The position numbers and the translations under genes are program-made. Of a stretch of 64,000 bases of DNA, positions 1 through 8,819 are shown in pieces. How positions within the stretch are numbered: the stretch's first letter is position 1; every line of letters starts with the position of its first letter. Below the pieces are notes generated by a model. That model searched no databases. It was not told the origin of the DNA and worked only from the letters and a program-made list of their open reading frames with translations. Origin of the DNA: DATDAW01 sp036524675 (lineage in GTDB: Bacteria > Verrucomicrobiota > Verrucomicrobiia > Chthoniobacterales > DASVRZ01); NCBI GenBank assembly GCA_036524675.1, contig DATDBU010000021.1:1-64000 (forward strand), given 5' to 3'.

Positions 1-788
1 TAGGTTAGTCCGGAGCCCGCCAGAGAAATCTCGAAGTGTCGCGTATCCTTGGCAGAACTGGGAGCATTCAACTTGCGGTTAACGAGCAGCCGCGCGGAAA
101 ACGGATTCTTTCTTGAATACGGCTCCTGTGCTTTGGCTTCAATCTTCGGAGCGGCTACTGCGGGTGCAGGTGCCGGCGCAGCGGAAGCGTCCGGGGCCGG
201 CGCAGCGGCGAGCTTCTCCCACACGCCATCCAGCCAGGAACGCAAGTTCGCGGAATAGTCTACGTCGCAGTCAATCCGTTCCCGGAATCGCGCTGCACCC
301 AGCTGCTCCAGCCGCTGATCGAGCAACCTGCCTGCCTGGCAGAATGTATCGCCGTAGTTTTTGTCACCGAGTGCCAGAACGGAGTATCTAACATTTTCGA
401 GTTTTGGATGATCCGCTGCCGACAGTCGCTCCCAGAACGGCTGGGCATTGTCCGGCATGTCTCCCTCGCCCCACGTGCTGGTAATGACCAGCACGTCGCT
501 CTCTTTTTGCAGATCAACCGTTTCGTGTTTGGCCAGGTCCAGCACACGCGACGCGTAGCCTTTTCCTGAAGCCTCTTTGCCGACCTGTTTGGCAATCGAC
601 TCGGCGGTGCCGCTCTGGCTGCCGAATAGGATTAACAACGGTTTCGCTGCTTCCGCAGGCGCGGCAGAGGCCCCGTTCGGAGCCGTTCCATTCGCGCCCG
701 ATAACCAGCCGGCTAGAAAGCCGTTCAGCCACGAGCGCTGTTCGGATGTGAATGGTGCGGAATCAGGAATGAATGGAACGGTCTCCAT
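1..788 (-). CDS. CysJ-like flavoprotein reductase subunit, N-terminal part (3' end cut by window edge)
   Basis: The visible 262 residues match the N-terminus of a sulfite/nitrite-reductase-type diflavin reductase that passes electrons from NADPH through FAD and FMN to a partner reductase. A flavodoxin domain spans about residues 50-190, with FMN-binding stretches SQSGTAE (57-63), STWGEGDMPD (104-113) and LGDKNYGDTFC (140-150). An Ala/Pro-rich linker (about 195-215) leads into the start of the FAD-binding ferredoxin-reductase domain, where the window ends. The ATG at 788 is chosen because it begins the PFIPDSAPFTSEQ leader I associate with this family. It lies 30 bp after the porin in a nitrate-uptake operon, so supplying electrons to an assimilatory nitrate or nitrite reductase encoded further left is likely but inferred. 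Confidence 0.85.
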   Translation of the reverse strand, partial: METVPFIPDSAPFTSEQRSWLNGFLAGWLSGANGTAPNGASAAPAEAAKPLLILFGSQSGTAESIAKQVGKEASGKGYASRVLDLAKHETVDLQKESDVLVITSTWGEGDMPDNAQPFWERLSAADHPKLENVRYSVLALGDKNYGDTFCQAGRLLDQRLEQLGAARFRERIDCDVDYSANLRSWLDGVWEKLAAAPAPDASAAPAPAPAVAAPKIEAKAQEPYSRKNPFSARLLVNRKLNAPSSAKDTRHFEISLAGSGLT

Positions 789-818
789 GGTGGGAATTAA
801 CGATTTGTGTTTAGGGAT

Positions 819-2249
819 TTAGAAATCAACGGTCGCCATGAGATAGCCGAAGTCGGCATCACTCCCAGGGCCCGTGTCATCAACGTACTCTCCGGCGAAG
901 AAATGGGAGTATCCCGCCTGGAGCGAATAGTGCTTGGATGGTTTCCAGGTTGCGGTCAGGTCGATCTCCGCGCCTACATAGCTGCCAGCACTGGGAGTGA
1001 TGGGCCGAACCGGAGTTCCGTTGGCGCGATACCACGCATCGCTCGTATCCGCCAGCCAGAACAGATGGCCGTCAGCCTGCACAGTCAGGGTCTTGACAGG
1101 GCTAACCTTGAAGCTGATCGCCGGGTTGTGGATATTCTGCCACGAGAACAAGTCCATGTAACCATAAAACTTGTGATTCGTGGGAAACAGATTCTGGAAC
1201 GTCTCGACGTCGCCGTCGTTCGGATCGGAATCTCCTGAAGCGAAGTTATACTCCACGCCGATGCGCGGTTTCCACGGTGTTTCCAGGAATGTATAACCGC
1301 CTCCCACGTGAACGGCACCAGTAAGCAGATCCTTCGAACGGAGGTCACCGAACTGGAAAGCAGCTTCGGCGTCATAGTCGAAACCATTGAATTTCTTCGG
1401 ATTCGATTTTACCCGTCCACCGATCGTTCCGAAGTTCGACTCCGTTCCGATGGTCTTTTGGTCTTCGTGAAGATAGAATGCGTATCCGTCGGTGGTCTGG
1501 AAGTCCAGCAGGGTCGTGCTGAAATAAACTCCGGCAAAAACCTGATCGCGGTGCGTCTCATTTCCGTTGAAAAAGTCGGATTGATTGTACGCTCCGCGTT
1601 CAAACACAACGACGGTGGAAGCGAAAAGGTCCACAGAGAATTTATCGCCAGCATAGCGCGCTTTTACCGCATCGAACGTCCTTCCCAGATTGCTCCAGTC
1701 GAGCGGACCAACGAGCCGTTCATCGCCATACGACAGAATCTGTCTACCGGCCGTGAGGCTGAATCCCTTCGTTTCGCCGATCATGATGTAGCCCTGACGC
1801 AAATCGAACGCGTCATCGCCTTCGGCGCCGTTCACGTTTGGGATATCTGCGCGATCCGAGTACGCCTCGCGGGAATCCTGAGCTTGCGCATAGATTTTCA
1901 ACCAGCTAACGGGCTTGATGGCGAGACCGAGGCGAAACCGTAAAAGCAGCCACGAATCATCGGTCACGGCATCGACCGCGCTGTTGAAATCGTAGTTGTT
2001 CTCCCGGTACTCCCCTCGGATGCGTTCCTGGACGTCAAAGACGAGTGCGCCGTCGAAAAACGACAACGGATTTGTCTCTGGCGTTTTCGCAGGAACGATG
2101 CTTTTGTCTTTTCCAGACGACATCGCCATGTCCCCGGCAAAGGCGGGCGATGCGGTCACCATGAGGGTTGCCAGCGCCGCTTGACGCGCGTATGGCAGCC
2201 CTCTCATTTTTTTGCACAACGTTTTTATCATGTGGGATTGGGGTTTCAT
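819..2249 (-). CDS. Outer-membrane porin, alginate-export (Alginate_exp) type
   Basis: A 476-residue protein with an N-terminal signal peptide (hydrophobic stretch ending in a PAFA site) and alternating-residue beta-strand character throughout. It ends in an aromatic residue (VDF), as expected for BAM-assembled barrels. The early segment with QERIRGEYRENNYDF and a later LTAGRQILSYGDERLVG fits the Alginate_exp porin family. I chose the ATG at 2249 over the in-frame start at 2285 because the signal sequence follows it directly. The gene sits between nrtD and the flavoprotein gene in the nitrate operon, so a likely role is to let nitrate or nitrite cross the outer membrane. That substrate is inferred from position only. 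Confidence 0.85.
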   Translation of the reverse strand: MKPQSHMIKTLCKKMRGLPYARQAALATLMVTASPAFAGDMAMSSGKDKSIVPAKTPETNPLSFFDGALVFDVQERIRGEYRENNYDFNSAVDAVTDDSWLLLRFRLGLAIKPVSWLKIYAQAQDSREAYSDRADIPNVNGAEGDDAFDLRQGYIMIGETKGFSLTAGRQILSYGDERLVGPLDWSNLGRTFDAVKARYAGDKFSVDLFASTVVVFERGAYNQSDFFNGNETHRDQVFAGVYFSTTLLDFQTTDGYAFYLHEDQKTIGTESNFGTIGGRVKSNPKKFNGFDYDAEAAFQFGDLRSKDLLTGAVHVGGGYTFLETPWKPRIGVEYNFASGDSDPNDGDVETFQNLFPTNHKFYGYMDLFSWQNIHNPAISFKVSPVKTLTVQADGHLFWLADTSDAWYRANGTPVRPITPSAGSYVGAEIDLTATWKPSKHYSLQAGYSHFFAGEYVDDTGPGSDADFGYLMATVDF

Positions 2250-2285
2250 TGTTCGCTCGCTTGATTGCGTCGCGAAATCTTCCAA

Positions 2286-3149
2286 CTAAACCGCAGCCAG
2301 CGCGGCGCCAAAATCCGCCGAGTGGATGTTAGTGGCTTCTGCACCATTGGGCGGCGAGAACGGCGTCCGCTGATGCGCGCGGACTTCGAGGAATTCGATG
2401 AGATATTCGCGCAACTTCTGGTAGTCCGAATGTTCCATGATGACTTTGCGCTCACGTGGCCGGGGAAATTTAACTTCGAGAATGTCGCCGATCGTCGCCT
2501 CCGGACCATCCGTCATCATCACCACGCGATCGGAGAGATAGAGCGCTTCATCTACGTCGTGCGTGACCATCATTGCCGTGATGCGCTCCTTGCGCCACAA
2601 GTCGAGAAGCACCTGCTGGAGCTCATACCGGGTTAGGGAGTCGAGCATTCCGAAAGGTTCATCGAGCAGCAGCATTTTCGGCTTCAACGCGAACGCCCTC
2701 GCGATACCGACGCGCTGCCGCATGCCTTGCGAGAGCTCCGCTGGATACTTATCCGTCGAGTCAGCAAGGCCGACGACACTGAGATAGTACTCGGCTATCT
2801 GACCCCGTTCCTGTTTGTTGGCAGTAAAGAAAACCTGGTTGATACCCAGCATCACATTTTCCCGTGCAGTCATCCAGGGAAGAAGCGACGGCGATTGAAA
2901 GACGATGCCACGGTCAGGGCCCGGACCGCTCAGCTCTTTTCCCGCCAAAACAATCCCGCCACCGCTAATGCTGCTCAATCCGGCCAGCATCATCAATTGC
3001 GTGGATTTTCCGCAACCCGAGTGGCCAATAACGGTCACAAACTCGCCTTTCTTCAGGCGCAGATTGAAGTCTTTCACGATCACAGCCTGGCCGCCCTCTG
3101 CAGTCGGATAGGCTTTGACGAGATTCGAAATTTCGCAGTAGGCGCTCAT
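2286..3149 (-). CDS. nrtD: Nitrate ABC transporter ATP-binding protein (NrtD-type)
   Basis: A 287-residue ABC ATPase of the NrtCD/SsuB/TauB class that energises import of nitrate or a similar oxyanion at the inner membrane. It has Walker A GHSGCGKST (42-50), Q-loop FQSPSLLPWM, a slightly deviant signature LSQGMRQR (139-146), Walker B MLLLDEP (159-165) and the switch histidine in VTHDVDEALY. Its ATG overlaps the stop codon of the upstream ATPase gene (ATGA, 3146-3149), which implies translational coupling. Family members also carry sulfonates, bicarbonate or cyanate; the nitrate call rests on the NrtA-type binding proteins in the same operon. Confidence 0.9.
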   Translation of the reverse strand: MSAYCEISNLVKAYPTAEGGQAVIVKDFNLRLKKGEFVTVIGHSGCGKSTQLMMLAGLSSISGGGIVLAGKELSGPGPDRGIVFQSPSLLPWMTARENVMLGINQVFFTANKQERGQIAEYYLSVVGLADSTDKYPAELSQGMRQRVGIARAFALKPKMLLLDEPFGMLDSLTRYELQQVLLDLWRKERITAMMVTHDVDEALYLSDRVVMMTDGPEATIGDILEVKFPRPRERKVIMEHSDYQKLREYLIEFLEVRAHQRTPFSPPNGAEATNIHSADFGAALAAV

Positions 3150-4063
3150 ACTTCCACCTCCACGTTTTCACGTTTGATTTCGCTCTTGCGAACCGGACCA
3201 CGGCGCCCTCCGGAAACACGACGGCCACTCGAGATGTCCTCGGGTTCGATGTCAGGTAAAACAAGATTTCGGGACAGCGACGCCTTGTGTCTGTCACGTG
3301 CTTTGAGAAGGTAGTCGATCACTTCGTTTCGGATTTGTTTGAAGTCGTAGTCTTCAGTTACGCATTTACGACCGCGCGGGCGTTCGATGGTTACCGGGAT
3401 GGACGGGCCAAGAGTCGCTTTCGGACCGGCAGTTAGCGGAATCACTCGATCCGCAAGGAGGATGGCTTCGTCTGGATCGTTGGTAATGAGTACAACCGTT
3501 TTCCGGTCCTCCTGCCAGAGCCGGCTGATTTCGTCCTGCAACGTCGCACGGGTGAGCGCATCGAGAGCGCCCAGAGGTTCATCGAGCAAAAGCACGCGAG
3601 GATTGATCGCCAGCGTCCGCGCGACAGAAACACGCTGGCGCATGCCGCCGGAAAGTTCGCGCGGCAACTTCTTGGTCGCTGGCGTTAAATTCACCATCTT
3701 GATGAATTTCTCCGTGTGCGCCTTCCGTTCGGCAGCGCTCCATTTCGGAAAAACCTGGTCCACGGCGAGAGCGACGTTTTCATAGACCGTCAACCATGGT
3801 AGCAACGAATAGTTTTGGAAGACCAACCCGCGGTCGGGGCCTGGGCCGGACATAGCTTTTCCGCCGAGAGTAACGGTTCCCTTGTCAGGCTTGATCAGGC
3901 CCGCGAGCAGCGACATCAGCGTCGTCTTGCCTGCACCGGAATAGCCGATGATGGACACGAACTCCCCTTCCTCGATGGACAGGTTAATGTCCTCGAGAAT
4001 TTCGGACCGCTTCCAGGGCGGACCATATCCTTTGCTAACGTTTTTGACCTCTAGAAATGACAT
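3146..4063 (-). CDS. nrtC: Nitrate ABC transporter ATP-binding protein (NrtC-type, without regulatory domain)
   Basis: A 305-residue ABC ATPase with Walker A GYSGAGKTT (40-48), Q-loop FQNYSLLPWL, signature LSGGMRQRVS and Walker B VLLLDEP. The ATG at 4063 gives the normal N-terminus MSFLEVKNVSKGYG; the reading frame stays open upstream but only antisense-like sequence is found there. The start lies 5 bp after the permease stop. Cyanobacterial NrtC carries an additional C-terminal NrtA-like regulatory domain of several hundred residues. This protein stops after a basic, Arg/Gly-rich tail, so that domain is absent, while two free cytosolic NrtA homologues are encoded upstream. Confidence 0.88.
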   Translation of the reverse strand: MSFLEVKNVSKGYGPPWKRSEILEDINLSIEEGEFVSIIGYSGAGKTTLMSLLAGLIKPDKGTVTLGGKAMSGPGPDRGLVFQNYSLLPWLTVYENVALAVDQVFPKWSAAERKAHTEKFIKMVNLTPATKKLPRELSGGMRQRVSVARTLAINPRVLLLDEPLGALDALTRATLQDEISRLWQEDRKTVVLITNDPDEAILLADRVIPLTAGPKATLGPSIPVTIERPRGRKCVTEDYDFKQIRNEVIDYLLKARDRHKASLSRNLVLPDIEPEDISSGRRVSGGRRGPVRKSEIKRENVEVEV

Positions 4064-4068
4064 GGCGT

Positions 4069-4935
4069 TTAGGCAGTTTTGAAACGGGATTCGACAAGGC
4101 TCATCAGACGATCCAGGACAAAGCCCACAAGGCCGATGGTCAAAATGCAGAGGATGATCTGCTCGTAGATATTGGCGTTGTATTGCTGCCAAAGGAAACC
4201 GCCGATTCCAGGACGACCCGTCAGCATCTCCGCAGCCACGATCACCAACCACGCAAGACCCAAGCTCAGACGGAAACCGGTGAACATGTAAGGTAGCGTT
4301 GCCGGCAGCAGGATTTTGAAGAGCATCTTCACCTTCGAAAGTTTCAGGACCTTGCCGACATTTAGATAGTCCTGTGGAATGGCGCGAACACCGACAGCAG
4401 TGTTCAAAACAGTCGGCCACATGGAGCAGATGGCTATGGTGAAAAGCGCCGCGGCATCGGATGCACCGAAGATCGTCCGGCCCGCGCCGTTTTTAATGGC
4501 AAACGAACTGAAGAGAACCATGCCAAGCGGAAGCCACGCCAGCGGCGACACTGGACGGAGGACTTGAATGATCGGGTCGAAGATCTTGGTGAATGTTTTC
4601 GAGAGACCAAGAAAAAATCCGATGGGCGTGCCGATGAGGAGCGCGATGATATAACCTTGCGCGACCAGTTTGAGGGACAACCAAGTGAAGGCAAGGATGC
4701 CCTGATCGAGCTCGCCGCGTTTCGCGAAGGGCTGCTCAACATAGAGCTTGCTTTCATGCCAAGTTTTGCCAGGTCCTGGAAGGTCTTTCGACAGGCCGAC
4801 TTTTTCTACACTCTCGAAACCGAATTCGTCCTTGGTTACTTTCTCGTGTCCGGCAATCAACGACCACAGGCCTATGATGATCACCGCGCCTACGAGGGGC
4901 AGAAGCCAATCGTCAAATTTTTTAAGGAAGTTCAT
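4069..4935 (-). CDS. nrtB: Nitrate ABC transporter permease (NrtB-type)
   Basis: A 288-residue inner-membrane protein with about six hydrophobic segments. It has the cytoplasmic EAA-type coupling motif of binding-protein-dependent permeases (EMLTGRPGIGGFLWQQ, near residue 240). The stretch RPVSPLAWLPLGMVLF is characteristic of the NrtB/SsuC class. It would form the membrane channel with the two downstream ATPases. It starts 9 bp after the upstream binding-protein gene and ends 5 bp before nrtC, so the genes are certainly co-transcribed. Confidence 0.9.
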   Translation of the reverse strand: MNFLKKFDDWLLPLVGAVIIIGLWSLIAGHEKVTKDEFGFESVEKVGLSKDLPGPGKTWHESKLYVEQPFAKRGELDQGILAFTWLSLKLVAQGYIIALLIGTPIGFFLGLSKTFTKIFDPIIQVLRPVSPLAWLPLGMVLFSSFAIKNGAGRTIFGASDAAALFTIAICSMWPTVLNTAVGVRAIPQDYLNVGKVLKLSKVKMLFKILLPATLPYMFTGFRLSLGLAWLVIVAAEMLTGRPGIGGFLWQQYNANIYEQIILCILTIGLVGFVLDRLMSLVESRFKTA

Positions 4936-4944
4936 AGTATCGGT

Positions 4945-6099
4945 TTATTCGGTGCGAATGCTGTGAATTTTGAAGGAGCGGGCATATTCTTCCGGTTTCG
5001 CCGGGTCGAATGCTGCGCCGTCGAAGAGCGTTTCCGGGGAGAAATCCTGGGCGGCGGGTGTTACCCCAAGTTCTTGCATCGCGGCTTGGTAGAAGTCCGA
5101 CCGCATCACGCGAGCTGCTATACCAGCATAGTCGGGCGATCCCAGCGTCATGTTCCAACGGCGCATTTGGGTCAGCCACCAGATCGCATATTTGTGCTGT
5201 GGGTAGTTCGCGCCGTTTCCACTAAATGTTACGGGAGACGCATCGTTTTCCACCGAGCGGCCGTCGCCCAAAGGATAGCTGCCATTGAGACGCTGGGCGA
5301 TCGTGTCTTTGCCGCCCCCAATATATTCGGGTTGGGAAAGGATTTCAGCAGTTTTATCCCGATTTGCGGGATCGGCCAACCACTGGCTGGCGAGGTGCAG
5401 TGCCTTCAATACGGCTTTTACAACCTCCGGGTTGCCTTCCGCAAATTCCTCTGTAAAAACGCACACCTTTTCGGGGTGATCGGCCCAAATTTGCTGGCTG
5501 GTAATGGCGGTAAAACCGATGCTCTCAGCGATGGCACGGGCGTTGAGCGGCTCGCCTGCGCAGAAACCATCGAGGTTTCCCATGCGCATATTCGTCACCA
5601 TTTGCGGCGGCGGAATCGTGATGAGGGCGACGTCGTTATCGGGCGAAATGAGGCCCGACGCGAGCCAGTAGCGAAGCCACATCGCGTGAGTGCCAACGGG
5701 AAGCGTTATACCAAAAACGAGAGGGCGTCCCTTGTCGCGTTTTTCATGAGCAACCGTTTTGAGCGCCTTGGCGTCGCCCTTGATTTCTCCAGAATATTTC
5801 TTGTGGAGGGTGATCGCCTGCCCGTTGCGGCTGACAATCCATGGGACGACGAGAGGCTTACCGTTGAGTCCCAGCCTGCCGACCGCGTTCGCGACAGGCA
5901 TGCCGAAGAGCATGTGGGCAGCGTGACATCGCCCCGACATGAGTTCGTCACGCATGGCCGACCAGCTTCGAATGACCTGGATGGTGGGATCAATGCCAAA
6001 CTGCGCAAAGAAACCTTCCGTGCGGGCAATGACGAAGGGCGCACTGTCTGTGAGGGGTGCAATTCCGAATGTTAACTGCGTGGGCATGGGCAGGTTCAA
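4945..6099 (-). CDS. NrtA/CmpA-family nitrate-binding protein without signal peptide
   Basis: A 384-residue homologue of the periplasmic nitrate/bicarbonate-binding proteins (MTQ-type solute-binding fold). It shows the family blocks GIAPLTDSAPFVIA, PIGMP-like ML(F/L)GMP, PWIVSRNGQAITL, GTHAMWLRYWLA, IPPPQMVTNMR and DGFCAGEPLNARAI. Its start lies 6 bp after the upstream nrtA stop and the protein begins directly with the mature domain. No Sec, Tat or lipoprotein signal is visible, so it is probably cytosolic. It may act in trans as the regulatory domain that the two ATPases lack, or as a nitrate sensor. That function is inferred. Confidence 0.85.
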   Translation of the reverse strand: MNLPMPTQLTFGIAPLTDSAPFVIARTEGFFAQFGIDPTIQVIRSWSAMRDELMSGRCHAAHMLFGMPVANAVGRLGLNGKPLVVPWIVSRNGQAITLHKKYSGEIKGDAKALKTVAHEKRDKGRPLVFGITLPVGTHAMWLRYWLASGLISPDNDVALITIPPPQMVTNMRMGNLDGFCAGEPLNARAIAESIGFTAITSQQIWADHPEKVCVFTEEFAEGNPEVVKAVLKALHLASQWLADPANRDKTAEILSQPEYIGGGKDTIAQRLNGSYPLGDGRSVENDASPVTFSGNGANYPQHKYAIWWLTQMRRWNMTLGSPDYAGIAARVMRSDFYQAAMQELGVTPAAQDFSPETLFDGAAFDPAKPEEYARSFKIHSIRTE

Positions 6100-6105
6100 A
6101 GAATG

Positions 6106-7413
6106 TTAGCCAACGGGCGTTTTGACGGCGAACGAGGCTGCGTATTCCTCAGGTTTGGCGGGGTCGAATGTGACTCCGTCGAAGAGTGTTTCGGGCTTGT
6201 CATCAAGGCCGCCGGAGGCGTAGCCAATTTCCTTCATGGCCTCCTCGTAGATTCCCGGCTGCATGACCTGCTTGGCCACACCTTCGTAATCGGGCGCTCC
6301 GGAAACCATACCCCAACGGCGGAATTGTGTGAGCCACCACTTGGCGTATTTCGGTTGAGGATAGTTGCAGTTGCGTTGGCTGAAGATCATGTAATTCGGA
6401 TCCTGGAACTTGCGGCCGTCACCCATGTCGTATTTACCGAGGAGGCGCGGTCCGATGAGACCTGGAGGACAGTTAATATAACTGGCAGCGCCGACGATAT
6501 TAGCTTGTTCAACACGGTTTTTGAGGTCGTCGAGCCAGACGCTGGCGTCGTGCAGACCTTTGAGAACGGCTTTGACCGTTTTCGGATTTTTGGCGGCGAA
6601 ATCCTCGGTAAAGGCGCAGACTTTTTCCGGATGATCTTTCCAAATGGCCTGGGTCGTGATGGCCGTATAGCCTATCTTGTCCGCGATAACCCGAGCGTTC
6701 CAGGGTTCACCGACGCAAAAGCCGTCCATCTTTCCAACCTTCATGTTAGCAACCATTTGCGGAGGAGGCACGGTGATCAGCTGGATGTCCGCGCCGCCGC
6801 CCTTGGCGTCACCGGGATGGATTCCACCGGCGGCGAGCCAATAACGAATCCACATCGCGTGGGTGCCCGGCGGGAAAGTCATCGCAAATGTTAGCGGCAA
6901 GCCGGCGTTTTTGGCTTGATCAACAAACGGTTTGAGCGCCTTGGGGTCGTCGGCAACTTTTCCGGCAAAATCCGCTTTTAGGCTGATAGCCTGACCATTG
7001 CGGTTGACGATCCAGGGAATGACAATGGGGCGTTTGGGGGCCCCGCCGAGACCCATGGTGGAGGCCAGCGGCATGCCGAGGAGCATGTGCGTCGCCTGAT
7101 TATCTCCATTGGTTAGCGAATCGCGGATCGCGGCCCAGCTGGCGCCTTTGCTAATGGTGGAGTTGATTCCGTATTTCTTGAAAAAGCCTTTTTCGTGCGC
7201 AATGACGAAGGGCGAACAATCCGTTAGAGCGATAATGCCGATCTTAATATCAGCCATTTCCGGCGCGTCGTCGGCAAAAACGCTGCCGACCCAGCCTCCT
7301 GGCAGGCCGTTGAGGAGCGCTGCAAGGCCCAGCCCTTTGGCGGCAGAACCGAGGAACTGGCGGCGGGAGACTACTGTCGTTGGGGCGGTTTTATTAGCGT
7401 CAGGTATTTGCAT
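6106..7413 (-). CDS. nrtA: Nitrate ABC transporter substrate-binding protein, Tat-exported (NrtA)
   Basis: A 435-residue periplasmic binding protein. The N-terminus carries a twin-arginine signal (SRRQFLGS, about residues 16-23, then a hydrophobic stretch ending near FADDAPE). The mature part has the NrtA landmarks: ALTDCSPFVIAHEKGFF, MLLGMPLAS, WIVNRNGQAISL, GTHAMWIRYWLAAGG, VPPPQMVANMKVGKMDG and CVGEPWNARVI. It is the only one of the three NrtA homologues here with an export signal, so it is the likely partner of the NrtB/C/D transporter. It lies 15 bp downstream of the NasS-like gene. Confidence 0.92.
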   Translation of the reverse strand: MQIPDANKTAPTTVVSRRQFLGSAAKGLGLAALLNGLPGGWVGSVFADDAPEMADIKIGIIALTDCSPFVIAHEKGFFKKYGINSTISKGASWAAIRDSLTNGDNQATHMLLGMPLASTMGLGGAPKRPIVIPWIVNRNGQAISLKADFAGKVADDPKALKPFVDQAKNAGLPLTFAMTFPPGTHAMWIRYWLAAGGIHPGDAKGGGADIQLITVPPPQMVANMKVGKMDGFCVGEPWNARVIADKIGYTAITTQAIWKDHPEKVCAFTEDFAAKNPKTVKAVLKGLHDASVWLDDLKNRVEQANIVGAASYINCPPGLIGPRLLGKYDMGDGRKFQDPNYMIFSQRNCNYPQPKYAKWWLTQFRRWGMVSGAPDYEGVAKQVMQPGIYEEAMKEIGYASGGLDDKPETLFDGVTFDPAKPEEYAASFAVKTPVG

Positions 7414-7428
7414 GGATGGTTGTGTGGG

Positions 7429-8493
7429 TCAGGAGGCTAGGGCGAGATCGAAGTAATCTTCGCGGAATACGGTGCCGGCGAGGTCACGGACGTTAACTTC
7501 GCCAGGCTTGACGATGCCGGCGGATTGCAAATGCTCGAGCGTCCACGAGGCCTTGTCGAAATTGGGGCGATTCGTTTCCTCCCGGTAAAAACGGTGGAAA
7601 TCAGCCAGCGTTTTCGTGATGCCGCAGCCGTGCTGGAACGGACCGATGAGCGAATTGCGCATATAATCCGCAGTCCCGGGGAGCGCTGTCCGTTCGAGCA
7701 TGGCGATGAGTTCTTCGCGATGAGCGGGGTCTTCGCAGAACTTTGCGGCCTCATACAAGGCACGAATGGCAGCAAGATATTCTTCCAGGCGGCGTTCCGG
7801 AAAATCAGCTCGGACAATGAACGCCTTTTCCGGATGCTGAGGGGCCAGGTCGAGGCTTGTGGCCGGGCACCAGCCTACACCTTCGAGAATGGCCCGGGAA
7901 TTCCATGGTTCGCCAACGCAATAGCCGTCAAGAAGCCCCGCGCGCAAAGTCGGAAACATCTGCGCGGGTGGAATAACGACGATGCGGACGTCGCGGTCAG
8001 GATCGATGCCGGCCAACTGCAACCAATGCCGCATCAGAAAATGGTGGGAAGAAACGCGGGAGACGACGCCGAGGACCAGACGTTCTTCACGATGGCCGCG
8101 AATGAGCTGGAGCAGGCTCGCGGCATCGGTGACGCCCTTTTTCCAAAGTGTGGAGGATAGAGTGATGGCGTTGCCGTTGAGATTGAGAATAAACGACGTG
8201 AGGACGTCGCAGGGCCGGCACTGGATCCCGAGCTTCATTGCAAACGCCATGCCAGCGGGGGCATGTGCAGCATCAATCTCGCCGTAGAAAATTTTCTCCT
8301 TAATGGTCGCCCAGCCGACTTCGCGAGAAAGCTCCACGTTCAAGCCATGCTTGGCGAAGATGCCCAATTCCTGGGCGGCAATGATCGGCGCGGAATCCAC
8401 CAACGCCACATAACCGATGCGCAAAACGGGCGCTCCATTCGGCACGGAGGCGGGAACGGGCGGCTTGGCTGATATCGTGCGAGGGCTCGGCAT
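7429..8493 (-). CDS. Cytosolic NrtA/NasS-like nitrate-binding protein
   Basis: A 354-residue NrtA-family protein, first gene of the operon. After a Pro-rich start it goes straight into the binding fold (LRIGYVALVDSAPIIAAQELGIF). It keeps the family motifs LNGNAITLSSTLWKKG, HHFLMRHWLQLAGI, VIPPAQMFPTLRAG and GYCVGEPWNSRAI, and has no export signal. Known cytosolic members are NasS proteins, which bind nitrate and sequester the antiterminator NasT. No NasT gene is present in this window, so partnership with the divergent LysR regulator or with the ATPases is possible. Family is well supported; the sensor role is inferred. Confidence 0.82.
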   Translation of the reverse strand: MPSPRTISAKPPVPASVPNGAPVLRIGYVALVDSAPIIAAQELGIFAKHGLNVELSREVGWATIKEKIFYGEIDAAHAPAGMAFAMKLGIQCRPCDVLTSFILNLNGNAITLSSTLWKKGVTDAASLLQLIRGHREERLVLGVVSRVSSHHFLMRHWLQLAGIDPDRDVRIVVIPPAQMFPTLRAGLLDGYCVGEPWNSRAILEGVGWCPATSLDLAPQHPEKAFIVRADFPERRLEEYLAAIRALYEAAKFCEDPAHREELIAMLERTALPGTADYMRNSLIGPFQHGCGITKTLADFHRFYREETNRPNFDKASWTLEHLQSAGIVKPGEVNVRDLAGTVFREDYFDLALAS

Positions 8494-8819
8494 TGGCAGC
8501 GTCGTTTAGCAAAGCGGATGCCATGCCATATAAAAACTCGCATAAAGATCATGAATAGTTGTTGGCCAGTGCATGAATTCTGCTCATATTTCAAGATGAT
8601 GAATTTTCCTGCGACGTGTTTTCGAAATTCGACCGGGAAAACGACCCAGGCGTGGACGCTGGCACGGCGGATTCTTACCGGCCAGACGCCATCTGAAATT
8701 ACCTCAGCTCAATCCCTTCGAACGAAAGCCTTAATGAGCAAAAATCGCCACGCTGGGAAAAACAAGCCATCAAAACCCCTTAAAATGATCCGGCTTTTCG
8801 GAGACTGGAGGTAATTCAC
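8494..8819. promoter_or_regulatory. Divergent intergenic region between nitrate operon and lysR gene
   Basis: This 326-bp stretch separates the two divergent genes and must hold the operon promoter on the minus strand and the lysR promoter on the plus strand. It is more AT-rich than the flanking genes. A palindromic T-N11-A box is present (listed separately). A good ribosome-binding site (GGAGG, about 8 nt before the ATG at 8820) supports the lysR start. No NasT-type two-hairpin leader or sigma-54 promoter could be recognised by eye. Confidence 0.6.
8573..8587. promoter_or_regulatory. Candidate LysR-type operator (T-N11-A)
   Basis: The 15-mer has inverted arms ATGA/TCAT around a 7-nt centre and fits the T-N11-A consensus of LysR-family binding sites. 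It lies between the divergent NasS-like operon and the lysR gene, about 80 bp from the operon start codon, where an activator would be expected. Such a short motif also occurs by chance. Confidence 0.35.

Noticed and set aside
4564..6075. 503-codon plus-strand open frame opposite the NrtB and NrtA genes
   Set aside because: Antisense shadow; the minus strand has four well-supported transporter genes with short spacings.
8494..8819. NasT-type antiterminator leader for the nitrate operon
   Set aside because: I looked for paired hairpins with a terminator near the NasS-like gene and could not support them.
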